Origin: an uncultured Aquimarina sp.
GTDB lineage: Bacteria; Bacteroidota; Bacteroidia; Flavobacteriales; Flavobacteriaceae
Assembly (NCBI GenBank): GCA_947489195.1
Contig: CANLCT010000015.1
Location: forward strand, 1 to 64,000
DNA length: 64,000 nt
Direction of reading: 5' to 3'
Shown here: piece by piece, positions 45,044 through 54,275 of the stretch
How positions within the stretch are numbered: position 1 is the first letter of the stretch
How the letters are laid out: each line of letters starts with the position of its first letter
Program-made: the position numbers and the translations under genes
Notes under the pieces: model-generated
Database searches by the model: none
Told to the model about the DNA's origin: nothing
The model's input: the letters and a program-made list of their open reading frames with translations, nothing else

Positions 45044-45077
45044 AAAAAAAGCTATTCGATTTTGGATAGCTTTTTTT
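45044..45077. terminator. Terminator after ferredoxin gene
   Basis: A 12-bp stem, seven A's plus GCTAT at 45044-45055 pairing with ATAGC plus seven T's at 45066-45077. It is usable on both strands because the neighbouring gene at 45099 is convergent. Confidence 0.88.
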
Positions 45078-45098
45078 GTGTCTGGTATATAAATATCA

Positions 45099-46079
45099 TT
45101 ATTTGATAACAGAAAAAGGCTCAATTAAACCCACATCCATTTTTTTAATTCTAGCAAATCTTTCATTTATATTATCAACAACAACCCAATTATGCTTTGT
45201 AATGGCTTTCATTTTTTGACCGTTTTTAGCAATACCAAACCAATCAAAAACTACAGAAACGTTAAATGTTGTCTCATTAACCGTTTCAATAGTTAAATCT
45301 TTTGGGTGATGACTACTTTGACTTAATTGCTTTGGAGCGTTGTTTAACCATTTTTCAAAATCTTCGATATTGTTCACTTGTCCCGAAGTAAAGTTCAATT
45401 CAAAATTATCGGCAAGTAGTTCTTTAAAAGGAGTTATATTACCATCTAACTGCTCCATATTTGCTAACCAGTAGTACATTAGTGAATTCACACGGTTGTT
45501 TGGATAAGAGTCTTTAAAGGAGTCCTCAGTAGTGCCTGTTGGTTTAATTTGGACTTTAACTAATTTAGGGAGTTTGGTAGAGAAGTCTTCAAATTCCATA
45601 ATATAATCTAATGAATAACTTGCCTTTTTTCCATCAGGTTTAATATTTTGATATCTAATATCTGCTATTAGTAACTCCTTTCCATCATTATCTTTAGTAA
45701 ATGCTACATTCTGCACATGGTGAGCGTTTTTCCAACCTTTATAGACATCTAATCTTTTTGGGTAATTTTCTTTCCCTTTCATAGTGCCGCTTGCACTTTC
45801 GATACTGATATTGGTAGTAAATAAATCCATCTGATTGGCAATTCGTTCAGTATTCATTTTTCTTTCATACAATTGATACCAACGGTAATATTGTGTTTTT
45901 GCCAAATGTGATTTAATAGTTTTTTCGGCATTAAATGTTTGAGTCTTTTTCATACTAGGTGCTTCAATTTTTTCTATATCAGTGCTTTTTTCAATTTTAA
46001 TTTCGGTCTTGTTTTTTTTACAAGAAATTAGGGTAGCTAAAATTAATGCTAGAGTTAGTCTTATTATTCTTGGTGCCAT
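45099..46079 (-). CDS. Lipoprotein with two SnoaL/NTF2-like domains
   Basis: A 326-residue protein. The signal peptide ends in LATLISC, a lipobox. Two similar alpha+beta halves follow, about 55-185 and 190-320; both contain the pattern of a short helix, a WYxLxE-like or YYWLANME start, and a beta-sheet. FKELLADNFELNFTSGQVNNI is a typical SnoaL-like segment. Such folds bind small ligands or have lost activity; the function here is unknown. It is a single gene, probably transcribed from within the 46080-46594 gap. Confidence 0.65.
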   Translation of the reverse strand: MAPRIIRLTLALILATLISCKKNKTEIKIEKSTDIEKIEAPSMKKTQTFNAEKTIKSHLAKTQYYRWYQLYERKMNTERIANQMDLFTTNISIESASGTMKGKENYPKRLDVYKGWKNAHHVQNVAFTKDNDGKELLIADIRYQNIKPDGKKASYSLDYIMEFEDFSTKLPKLVKVQIKPTGTTEDSFKDSYPNNRVNSLMYYWLANMEQLDGNITPFKELLADNFELNFTSGQVNNIEDFEKWLNNAPKQLSQSSHHPKDLTIETVNETTFNVSVVFDWFGIAKNGQKMKAITKHNWVVVDNINERFARIKKMDVGLIEPFSVIK

Positions 46080-46594
46080 TTTTTATTATTTATAGGTGTT
46101 AAAATTTGTTTATAAATGATGATTTATGTGAGTTAATATATGTTGAAAATCAATATGAATTTGTTTTGTAGGCTATTGGTAATAATTCATATGAAGACTT
46201 TACTTGTTTGTTTTAGTTCTAAAATCAATATAAAAAATGGTATTAGCCAATTAGTGAGTTTGTGAATACAGATATATTTAAACGAAATGTGCTAAAACAA
46301 ATTAGATTAAAACAAGTTAGCTATTATATATAATATTTCATAGGAGTTTTAATAAAAAGCTATATAAGCTTTAGTGTGTAGCTCAAATTTTTAATAATTC
46401 TTTAATATTTTAAAAGAGAAACTTATTAGCGTAATTACCTATTTTCGTTTGCTAAATACTTATTTAATAATCGACTAAAGTTTGTGTTTATAGGTGTTAT
46501 ATATTAACACTTACAAAAAAAACTAGGCATTTTAATAAATATGCAAATAACACACATAAATTACTTATACTAATTAATCTAAATAAACCACCTT
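46080..46594. other. Divergent intergenic region with a 13-bp direct repeat
   Basis: A 515-bp AT-rich gap between divergent genes. TTTATAGGTGTTA occurs identically at 46089-46101 and 46487-46499, near each gene. The right copy overlaps a dyad (GTGTTA 46494-46499, TAACAC 46505-46510). A 15-bp imperfect tandem lies at 46293-46322. No exact TAnnTTTG element or small gene is visible. Confidence 0.4.
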
Positions 46595-47017
46595 ATGAAA
46601 ATGAAGTTATTTTTTTTAAAATTATCAGCAGTAATGTTTTTGACTTGTTTTTTTACTTCTTGGAACTCAGAAAAAGTAAAAGTAAATGAATTGATAAATG
46701 GAAAAGTAAATGAAAAGGTAAGTTTTGCTAATGATTTATCTATAATTCCTGCTAAAAAAAATTATACTTTTATGGTATCTTATGTAGCAAAAAAGTCCAG
46801 AGAAATTATTGTAGAAGTATGGAAAGGGGAAGATTTTATTAGCTCTGGCAAAAAAGTAGTTAAAAAAGGGGATAGCATGACTTATATCGATTTAAATATG
46901 AGTGAAGCTCTTAAAAAAGGCTATGGTTATAGTTTGAAATTACAAATTAGACCCATTGGTAGTTCATGGCAGCAAGCCACGGGTAGATCAGAAATACCAA
47001 ATGTTACTGTACGTTAA
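46595..47017 (+). CDS. Small secreted beta-rich protein upstream of agarase
   Basis: A 140-residue protein with a signal peptide (hydrophobic core about residues 5-21). The mature part YTFMVSYVAKKSREIIVEVW, YIDLNMSEALKKGYGYSLKL and QIRPIGSSWQQATGRSEIPN has the look of a single beta-sandwich. It resembles, from memory, short accessory modules appended to large agarases and related polysaccharidases in marine bacteria. It may be a stand-alone carbohydrate-binding or accessory protein; this is unproven. It is 268 bp upstream of the GH50 gene on the same strand. Confidence 0.5.
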   Translation: MKMKLFFLKLSAVMFLTCFFTSWNSEKVKVNELINGKVNEKVSFANDLSIIPAKKNYTFMVSYVAKKSREIIVEVWKGEDFISSGKKVVKKGDSMTYIDLNMSEALKKGYGYSLKLQIRPIGSSWQQATGRSEIPNVTVR

Positions 47018-47212
47018 ATTATATATAAGACCTGTTTTTTATTTAGGGAAGGAAGATTTTGTTGTAATTATATGATTGTGAGTTGAGGGTATTGATTGAA
47101 ATAATGTGTTTTAATTTTTTTGATAGTTGTATTGGTTTAGATTTTGAAAATAAAAGAATTAATTGATTTTACATTACCGTTTTTAGAGACAAACTATTTT
47201 ATAAATTGATAA

Positions 47213-47220
47213 TATTTTTG
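47213..47220 (+). promoter_or_regulatory. Candidate -7 element for the GH50 gene
   Basis: TATTTTTG matches TAnnTTTG exactly and would give a 5' UTR of about 60 nt before ATG 47286. No good -33 TTTG is seen at the usual 19-21 bp spacing, which may mean activator dependence. Confidence 0.5.
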
Positions 47221-47285
47221 ATACATAGGTTTTTTGTATTTAGCATTATAATACTAAATTGGTAGTTTTTATAAAAAAATCATCA

Positions 47286-49613
47286 ATGAAAATCACTACT
47301 CTTCAGATTTTAGTATTAACAATAATTACTTCTAGTTATGGACAGAAAAAAGTAAATCATAAAACAAATGATTTATGGGAAGGAAGAAATCAGCTTTTAT
47401 TATTAAATTTTGAAGAAAATACAGCATATAAATCTTTAGAAACAATTGGAGGGGCTAAAGTTAATAGAATTACTAACCAAGGGGTTACTTTAGGTAAAAA
47501 AGCATTAGAAATTAATGTTTCTAAAAGAGAAGAAAAAAGTGGTGTAATAATTAAACTTGCTAGTCCAGTAGTTACAAAACAATTTAGAAATTACAGTTTA
47601 GTTTTTGATGTTACTAATACAACAAAAGGATATTCAACACAAATTTTTACTACGTTGAAAGGAGGGAATACCGAAGTAAGAAAATCAGCAGCTATAGCTA
47701 GTGGTACTACAGAAACTTGTTTTTTTGAATTAGCAGGGAAGTATTTGAATAAAGATTTAGGCTTTAAAGACGATCCATCACCTTGGAAAACGAAAGCAAT
47801 TCATATGAAGTATCTAGGTGGGAAACAAGCATTTGAATTTTCAGAAATATCCGAGATTCATTTTACTATTTTACACCCAGCTATTAATAAAACAATTATT
47901 ATTGATAATGTTCGTTTGGTTGAAAATCCTGAAATTTCTAATGATTATTTAACAGGAATTGTAGATAAATATGGTCAGCCTGCAAAAGAGGAATATGATT
48001 ACAAAATTCATTCCGATGAAGAATTAAAAAAGCAAGCTGAAAGTGAATTAGAAAACCTTGCTCTAGAAGGTCCAATGAAAGGCAGAAGTAAGTTTGGAGG
48101 TTGGTTAAACGGTCCGAAACAAAAGGGAACAGGGTATTTTAGAGTGGCCAAAGTAGATAATTTGTATACATTAATAGATCCAGAAGGTTATTTGTTTTTT
48201 TCTACAGGAATAGCCAATGTAAGAATGTCAAATACAACAACTTTTACAGGAAGAGATTATAAAAATGATGCTGTTAGAAAAGATGAAATAAATGGTGTAA
48301 CACCCGAAGATTCAAAAGGAATGATTGCTTTGGATAAATCAATTACCAAAACATCATTCGTAGCTCATTCGGAGCGCTACCATATGTTTAAGGATTTACC
48401 AGCGTATGATAGTCCGTTGGCTAATCACTATAGTTATAGAAAAGAACATTATTTAAGTCCATTTAAGCAAGGAGAAACGTTTAGTCATTATCAAGCAAAT
48501 CTAGAACGTAAATATGGCGAAGAAACTCCAGGAGCACATTTGTTAAAATGGGAAGAGGTAACTGTAGATCGATTTTTAAATTGGGGGTTTACATCGTTCG
48601 GAAATTGGACAGGGGTAGAGTTTTATCATAAAAATAAAATGCCCTATTTTGCTAATGGTTGGATTATTGGCGATTTTAAAACAGTGTCTTCTGGATATTG
48701 GGGAGCAGTAGTACCAGATGTTTTTGATATAGAATTTGGAAAGCGCGCAGATCTTACGGTTAAAAAAATAGCCCATGAAGTTAAAAATAACCCATGGTGT
48801 ATTGGAGTGTTTATTGATAATGAAAAAACATGGGGATTACCAGGTTCAGTAAAAGGGCAGTATGGGATTGTGTTAGAGGCTTTGAAATTAAAGGCTGATG
48901 AAAGCCCTACTAAGCAACAATTTATTGAAAAGCTTAAGAAAAAATATAAAACAATAGCGGCACTAAACACTGCATGGGATATTAAAATAGAAAGTTGGAA
49001 AGCCTTTGAAACTGGTATAGATTTAAATAAAGAAGAAAATTTTAATAAAACAGTAGTAAAAGATTTTTCGGAACTGCTTGAATTTTTTGCTAGTAAGTAT
49101 TTTGAAATAACCCAAAAAGCTTTAGAAAAATATATGCCTAATCATTTGTATATGGGATGCAGGTTTGCAGCTTGGGGAATGAATCAAGAAGTAGTGAGGG
49201 CAGCCAAAAAGTATGTTGATGTGATAAGTTATAATTATTATGAAGAAACTATAGGGAGTAAACATTGGAATTTTTTAGATGATATTGATATGCCAAGTAT
49301 TATTGGTGAGTTTCATTCGGGTGCGGTTGGACCAGATACTTTTAACGCTGGTTTAGTTATGGCGTCAGATTTAAAAGACAGAGCACGAATGTACACCGAG
49401 TACATGGATACAGTTATAGATAATAAGTATTTTGTAGGAGCGCATTGGTTTCAGTATATAGATTCTCCTGTTTCGGGTAGGGCTTATGATGGAGAAAATT
49501 ATAATGTTGGTTTTGTGAGGAATACAGATATTCCCTACAAAAATATGGTAAACGCAGCTAAAAAATTAAATAAAAACTTATATGAGAAAAGATTCTCAGC
49601 TTTAAAACCCTAA
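47286..49613 (+). CDS. GH50 family beta-agarase
   Basis: A 775-residue secreted enzyme starting at ATG 47286 (MKITTLQILVLTIITSSYG, a signal peptide); a TTG at 47259 is rejected. An N-terminal carbohydrate-binding-like beta domain (to about residue 220) is followed by the GH50 TIM barrel. FRVAKVDNLYTLIDPEGYLF, DNEKTWG (acid/base Glu near residue 511), NHLYMGCRFAAW, IIGEFHSGA (nucleophile Glu near 674) and GAHWFQYIDSPVSGRAYDGE are family blocks. GH50 enzymes cut beta-1,4 bonds of agarose, releasing neoagaro-oligosaccharides. Confidence 0.9.
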   Translation: MKITTLQILVLTIITSSYGQKKVNHKTNDLWEGRNQLLLLNFEENTAYKSLETIGGAKVNRITNQGVTLGKKALEINVSKREEKSGVIIKLASPVVTKQFRNYSLVFDVTNTTKGYSTQIFTTLKGGNTEVRKSAAIASGTTETCFFELAGKYLNKDLGFKDDPSPWKTKAIHMKYLGGKQAFEFSEISEIHFTILHPAINKTIIIDNVRLVENPEISNDYLTGIVDKYGQPAKEEYDYKIHSDEELKKQAESELENLALEGPMKGRSKFGGWLNGPKQKGTGYFRVAKVDNLYTLIDPEGYLFFSTGIANVRMSNTTTFTGRDYKNDAVRKDEINGVTPEDSKGMIALDKSITKTSFVAHSERYHMFKDLPAYDSPLANHYSYRKEHYLSPFKQGETFSHYQANLERKYGEETPGAHLLKWEEVTVDRFLNWGFTSFGNWTGVEFYHKNKMPYFANGWIIGDFKTVSSGYWGAVVPDVFDIEFGKRADLTVKKIAHEVKNNPWCIGVFIDNEKTWGLPGSVKGQYGIVLEALKLKADESPTKQQFIEKLKKKYKTIAALNTAWDIKIESWKAFETGIDLNKEENFNKTVVKDFSELLEFFASKYFEITQKALEKYMPNHLYMGCRFAAWGMNQEVVRAAKKYVDVISYNYYEETIGSKHWNFLDDIDMPSIIGEFHSGAVGPDTFNAGLVMASDLKDRARMYTEYMDTVIDNKYFVGAHWFQYIDSPVSGRAYDGENYNVGFVRNTDIPYKNMVNAAKKLNKNLYEKRFSALKP

Positions 49614-49644
49614 TTTCTTATTATTCATTAATTTAATAGATTGC

Positions 49645-49674
49645 AATTACTAAAAAGGATACTTTTTAGTAATT
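49645..49674 (+). terminator. Terminator-like hairpin after the GH50 gene
   Basis: A perfect 12-bp stem, arms 49645-49656 and 49663-49674, with a 6-nt loop. The T tract is inside the right arm rather than after it, so strength is uncertain. It lies 31 bp after the agarase stop. Confidence 0.55.
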
Positions 49675-49808
49675 TGATTATGTTTACCCAACTTTGTGTT
49701 AGGTATTTGTAGAAAAACAGGTGAGGTTTTTATATTTTATAAAAAAGGCACATTTGTGTTTTGTAGTAATCTCATTACATTATTAATAAAAAAACTTATG
49801 ACTGTTTA

Positions 49809-51230
49809 TTACTCTATTGGAGTAAGTCCTAAACTATTAAATAACTTGGCTCTGGTATTTAATAATTTAACTTGTATTTCGTTTTGTTTGATTTGAGTAT
49901 TTATCAATTTTTGTTCGCGTGAGTTTACTAAAAACAAAGAACTTTCACCCAAAAAGAATTTACGCTCTTCGGCAGCTAACATTACTTTATAATTAACAAT
50001 TATTTCTTTAATTAAATTATACTGTTTGTCTAATGAATTTATTTCAGCGTACGCTATATTAATCTTGTTTTTAATTTGTAATTTTTGTGCATTACGCTCA
50101 TAGTTGGCATCTTGTAATTTGAATTTTGCTAATTTTAAATTACCTCGTTCTTTTCGTAAAAAAAGGGGAGTACTAAATTTAAGTCCAGCTTTAAATTCTC
50201 TTTGATTAAATGTGTCAATACGCTCAGGAGAACTACTTATAAAGTTGTAATTTAAGTCTAGTTTGGGTAATAATTTATTTAATTTTAGTCTTTTATCTAC
50301 ATTTAAACCTTCAATTTTATAATCCAAAGATTGAATTTTGGGATGCAGATCCAATTGTAAATTGTCTAAAGTTTCTTTGTCGATATTAAGCGTGGATGTT
50401 ATTATATCAATTTCGGGCACATTAGGTTTAGTGTTAGGTTGTAGTTCTAAAGGAATATCGTTTAGCCACAAAAAGTTACTTACTTTAAAAGCACTTTTAA
50501 TTCTTTTTAAGTGAGCAGCTTCTAAACCCAGATTTCTATTTTGAAGTGTTATTTTAGCTTCAATAGAATCTATAGCGGCTTTATCTCCTGTCTCAACACT
50601 CCGTTTTGTGGCTTTAAAGCGTGTTTCTGCATTAATTAATGAATTCTCAAATATAGTTTCTTCAGTAGTTGCTTTTATCCACTCAAAGTAAGCTAATGTA
50701 GCTTTGTATATAAGTTCATTTACAAGTAATGTACGTTCGGCTTTGGTTTGTTCTAAATAAAATTTAGCCTTTTTTAATGTGGCCATTCGGTCGTTAATTA
50801 AAAAACCTTCTAAAGCAGAAACACTAACACCAGCACTATATAAACCGTTTTTGGGTACATTATTTTGTGGATTTAAAAATACTCCTGTATTTTCTTCAAA
50901 ATTAGCTTTAAACTCAATACCATACCATGTGGGTATTTTAAATGTAGCATTTAAAATGTCGAAATATTCTAATTTTTTAAATTCTTTTGTTTTGTAATCA
51001 ACTTCGATTTTTGGATCAAAACCACCTCTTGATTTTAATAAATTAGCTTCTCCAATGCTTAGATTTAAATTAGCTTGTTTTAATATGGGATGGTGTTTTT
51101 TTACAAAACCTAAAAATTCTTGATAACTAAATATAACAGTACCGTCGGTATTAACTTCGCTTTGCGCAAAACTGAGAGAGGCGCATAGTAACGTGCTAAA
51201 GAAAATATATTTAGGTATAAATTTTATCAT
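49809..51230 (-). CDS. TolC-family outer membrane efflux protein
   Basis: A 473-residue protein with a signal peptide (cleavage near FAQS). Two TolC-like halves made of long amphipathic helices are visible: the first around VKKHHPILKQANLNLSIGEA, the second around LHPKIQSLDYKIEGLNVDKR. It forms the outer-membrane duct for the ABC/HlyD pair upstream. Its start overlaps the HlyD stop by one base, so translation is coupled. Confidence 0.9.
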   Translation of the reverse strand: MIKFIPKYIFFSTLLCASLSFAQSEVNTDGTVIFSYQEFLGFVKKHHPILKQANLNLSIGEANLLKSRGGFDPKIEVDYKTKEFKKLEYFDILNATFKIPTWYGIEFKANFEENTGVFLNPQNNVPKNGLYSAGVSVSALEGFLINDRMATLKKAKFYLEQTKAERTLLVNELIYKATLAYFEWIKATTEETIFENSLINAETRFKATKRSVETGDKAAIDSIEAKITLQNRNLGLEAAHLKRIKSAFKVSNFLWLNDIPLELQPNTKPNVPEIDIITSTLNIDKETLDNLQLDLHPKIQSLDYKIEGLNVDKRLKLNKLLPKLDLNYNFISSSPERIDTFNQREFKAGLKFSTPLFLRKERGNLKLAKFKLQDANYERNAQKLQIKNKINIAYAEINSLDKQYNLIKEIIVNYKVMLAAEERKFFLGESSLFLVNSREQKLINTQIKQNEIQVKLLNTRAKLFNSLGLTPIE

Positions 51231-52597
51231 TATTTTTTCGCTTTTTTACTTTCTGTAGTATTGCCTTTGTTTTTTTCGGGAGTGTAGTAATTAGGAGGGA
51301 AGCCATTTAATTGTCTCCATAATTCATACCATAAAGGAACATTTTCTAGTAAGGCAATTGTATAAGCCCCAGACCCTGGTCTTAATCTATTTGGCCATTG
51401 ATGGTCAGATTTGTCGGGTGCTATTAGTACTCTAAACTTTCCGTTTTCGCTAATAAAGGTTTCTACAGCAACTACTTTACCGCCATAAGTTCCATAAGAA
51501 ACATTAGGCCACCCGCTAAAAAAAATAGCTGGCCAACCATCAAATTGTACACGTATATCTTCTCCTAAATGTATAAGGGGAAGATCTATAGGTCTAACAA
51601 AAGTTTCTACAGCCAAATCGTATTTAGAGGGCATAATATTCACTAATTTTTCACCTGCTTTAAAAGTTTCTCCAATACCACTTCGAATAGCTTTGTTTAT
51701 AAATCCATCTTGTGGTGCGGTAATGTAATAAAGCTCATTACGTAAACTATAATTGGTGGATTGTGTTTCAAGTTTTGATACCTGAGCTTCGGCTTCATAT
51801 TGACTGGATTCTGCTGAAAACTTATCGCTTCTCGATTTTGATATTTTATTGGCGTATTCGTTCGAAACTCGACTAATTTCTAATTGTGCATTATAAATAT
51901 TGTTTCTGCTTACGAGCAATTTGTTTTCTTGCGAAATCAGCTTGGCTTGCATTTCTTGTAACTTTAAACGTTTTTGCTCTACATCTGTAACCGATTTAAG
52001 TCCTTCTGTTTGGAGTGTTAATATTCGATCATATTGTTTTTTTGCAATGCCATAATTGTTTTTTACGGCAATAAAATCGGTACTATCACTAACTACTTTT
52101 AGCTTTGCTTGTTGTAATTTATTTTTAGCTTGATTTAATTTTAATTTTAATTCATTTTGTAAAGCATTAACTTGATTATCTAGTGCTCTAGTTTTTTCAA
52201 TGTATGAAAGCACAGATTTACTTTTTGCATCTCGTTGTGTATTTGTACGTTCGACCAAACGCGGATCCATGTATTCATTTTTAACTTCGGAAATAAAAAG
52301 AATTGTATCTCCTTTTTTTACAAAATCTCCTTCGCGAATGAACCATTTTTCTATTTTACCAGGAATAGGTGATTGAATGGTTTGCGGACGCTGATCGGGG
52401 GTAAGTGTGGTAACATAACCTTTACCCGATACATTTTGTGTCCAAGGTAAAAACAAACAAATAAAACCTACAATAGCTGTTAGTCCTAAAAAGCGATTAA
52501 AATATTTATAGTGTCGGGTTTTATGAGCTGCCTGATATGCTTCAAAACCATCTAAAGGAACTTTGTTTCCAAGTTTGTTGTTAGAAATATTAAGCAT
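51230..52597 (-). CDS. HlyD-family membrane fusion protein
   Basis: A 455-residue protein with one N-terminal transmembrane helix (about residues 35-55). It then has a biotinyl-lipoyl-like half (IQSPIPGKIEKWFIREGDFV), a long coiled coil of about residues 115-270, the second lipoyl half (ITAPQDGFINKAIRSGIGE) and a beta-barrel domain. This is the classical adaptor layout linking an inner-membrane ABC exporter with TolC. It overlaps the ABC gene by 8 bp. Confidence 0.92.
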   Translation of the reverse strand: MLNISNNKLGNKVPLDGFEAYQAAHKTRHYKYFNRFLGLTAIVGFICLFLPWTQNVSGKGYVTTLTPDQRPQTIQSPIPGKIEKWFIREGDFVKKGDTILFISEVKNEYMDPRLVERTNTQRDAKSKSVLSYIEKTRALDNQVNALQNELKLKLNQAKNKLQQAKLKVVSDSTDFIAVKNNYGIAKKQYDRILTLQTEGLKSVTDVEQKRLKLQEMQAKLISQENKLLVSRNNIYNAQLEISRVSNEYANKISKSRSDKFSAESSQYEAEAQVSKLETQSTNYSLRNELYYITAPQDGFINKAIRSGIGETFKAGEKLVNIMPSKYDLAVETFVRPIDLPLIHLGEDIRVQFDGWPAIFFSGWPNVSYGTYGGKVVAVETFISENGKFRVLIAPDKSDHQWPNRLRPGSGAYTIALLENVPLWYELWRQLNGFPPNYYTPEKNKGNTTESKKAKK

Positions 52598-54269
52598 TTG
52601 TATCTGTTTTGTACGTTAAAACTCCATCTTTTAGTTCAACAGTTTTGTTACATTTATTATCCCAGAGTGAACTTCGACTGGCAACGAATAGTGCCCATGG
52701 GCGTTTAGGATCTATTAAAAATTCGATGATTTCCTTGGCCTCAATAGTTTCAAAATCTTCAAGAGCATCTTTTAATAGTAAAAGTTTAGGTTTAGTAACA
52801 ATAGCCCTAGCAAGCACCAAACGCTTTGCTATTTTATATGGAATATGTAAACCATCAGATTGAATTGACGTGTGTATTCCTTTGGGTTGTTCTTTAATAA
52901 AGTTAAGAAGCCCTGTGTTTTTTAAAGCCCAGTGTAAGCGTTCTTGAGAAATTTTTGAATCCCCTAAAGTTATATTTTCAAGAATAGTTCCTTCAAACGG
53001 AAGTTGCTCGGGTAGTACTACTCCAATTTCAGTACGGTAATCTTCAAGCGAAATGGCGCGTATTGAAGTGTCATTTACATACAAAGCGCCATTAGTTGGC
53101 GGAAGTAAACCAGAAATAATTTTAAATAATGTAGCTTTACCAGAACCAGTACCACCTAATAATAAAATGCGGTCTGTATTGGTAATGGTCAAATTGGCCG
53201 ATCGGATAATATTTTTTTTGTCAATAGTCGTATATTTTATCTCGTCTAATTCAATATTTAATTTTTCTTGACCAGAAATAAAAGGATCGACACCAGAGTC
53301 TGTATCCAGATCTTTGTCAACAACTTGACCAATTTTTTCTAAAGAAGTAAGTACATCATAAAACGATTCCAATCCTTTAATTAATTTTTCTACAGATCCA
53401 ATTACCAATAAGATGATAATTTCTGCAGCCACAAATTGACCTATATTCATTTTTTGATTTAAAACCAATAAGCCTCCGATGATTAATAAGCCAGCTGTTA
53501 CCAGAATTTTAAATCCAATCATTTGAGCAAATTGAATCATTAATATTTTAAAATGACTTTCGCGAGCATTAATGTAATCTAGGGTTAGTTTATCATTGCG
53601 TTCTAATACTAAAGTGGTTTTACTTGATATTTTAAAACTGATTAACGAACGAGCAACTTCTTGTATCCAATGGGCTACTTTATATTTTCCTTTAGATTCT
53701 TTTAAACTAGTATCCATTCCTTTTTTAGCAGTAAGCTTAAATACAATATAGATTAAGCCAATTAAAAGAAATCCATACAAAATAAAAAATGGATGATAAA
53801 ATGATAATAGAATTAAGCCAAAAATAATTTGTAAACCAGCAGCTGGAAAATCAATTAAAATTTTTGATAAACCTTTTTGTACGGTTAAAATATCAAAAAA
53901 GCGATTAGCCAATTCGGGCGGATAGTGATCTCTTAATTCGTCCAATTTAATTTTAGGAAATCGGTAAGCAAACTCAAAAGAAGCTCGCGCAAATATTTTT
54001 TGTTGCATATTTTCAAGAATACGCATTTGCATGAGTTGTAAAATACCTTGAAACGCAACACCAACAGTAACAAGTATAACAAGTATAATCCAAGAACTAC
54101 TCACTTGAGCTCCTTGAATTAAATTTATAATTGCCTGTATTCCTAAAGGAAGGGTTAATGCAACTAAACCTGCAAAAATTGCGTAGTAAAAAATTTGGCG
54201 GATATCTTTACGGTCTAATTCTAGTAAACCAGTAAAACGTTGCCATGGGGTTTTGGTTTCTACTGCCAT
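52590..54269 (-). CDS. ABC exporter half-transporter with degenerate ATPase domain
   Basis: A 559-residue protein. The membrane domain covers about residues 20-310, and the nucleotide-binding domain about 335-559. The ATPase motifs are non-standard. Walker A is GGTGSGKAT (Ala where Ser/Thr coordinates magnesium, about residue 375). The LSGGQ signature is replaced by IPYKI (about 477). Walker B reads LLLLKDALEDFE with Asp in place of the catalytic Glu (about 500). The H-loop His is absent (VASRSS, about 530). No N-terminal C39 peptidase domain is present. It may act as an inactive half of a heterodimer or work with weak hydrolysis; the cargo is unknown. The operon includes HlyD, TolC and TetR. 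Confidence 0.88.
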   Translation of the reverse strand: MAVETKTPWQRFTGLLELDRKDIRQIFYYAIFAGLVALTLPLGIQAIINLIQGAQVSSSWIILVILVTVGVAFQGILQLMQMRILENMQQKIFARASFEFAYRFPKIKLDELRDHYPPELANRFFDILTVQKGLSKILIDFPAAGLQIIFGLILLSFYHPFFILYGFLLIGLIYIVFKLTAKKGMDTSLKESKGKYKVAHWIQEVARSLISFKISSKTTLVLERNDKLTLDYINARESHFKILMIQFAQMIGFKILVTAGLLIIGGLLVLNQKMNIGQFVAAEIIILLVIGSVEKLIKGLESFYDVLTSLEKIGQVVDKDLDTDSGVDPFISGQEKLNIELDEIKYTTIDKKNIIRSANLTITNTDRILLLGGTGSGKATLFKIISGLLPPTNGALYVNDTSIRAISLEDYRTEIGVVLPEQLPFEGTILENITLGDSKISQERLHWALKNTGLLNFIKEQPKGIHTSIQSDGLHIPYKIAKRLVLARAIVTKPKLLLLKDALEDFETIEAKEIIEFLIDPKRPWALFVASRSSLWDNKCNKTVELKDGVLTYKTDTNA

Positions 54270-54275
54270 ATAAAT

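Noticed and set aside
48644..48970. 108-codon open frame on the minus strand
   Set aside because: It is antisense within the GH50 agarase catalytic domain and resembles no family.
49696..49896. 66-codon open frame between the agarase and tolC
   Set aside because: It runs into the 3' end of tolC on the opposite strand, has no promoter, and its residues do not look like a functional protein.
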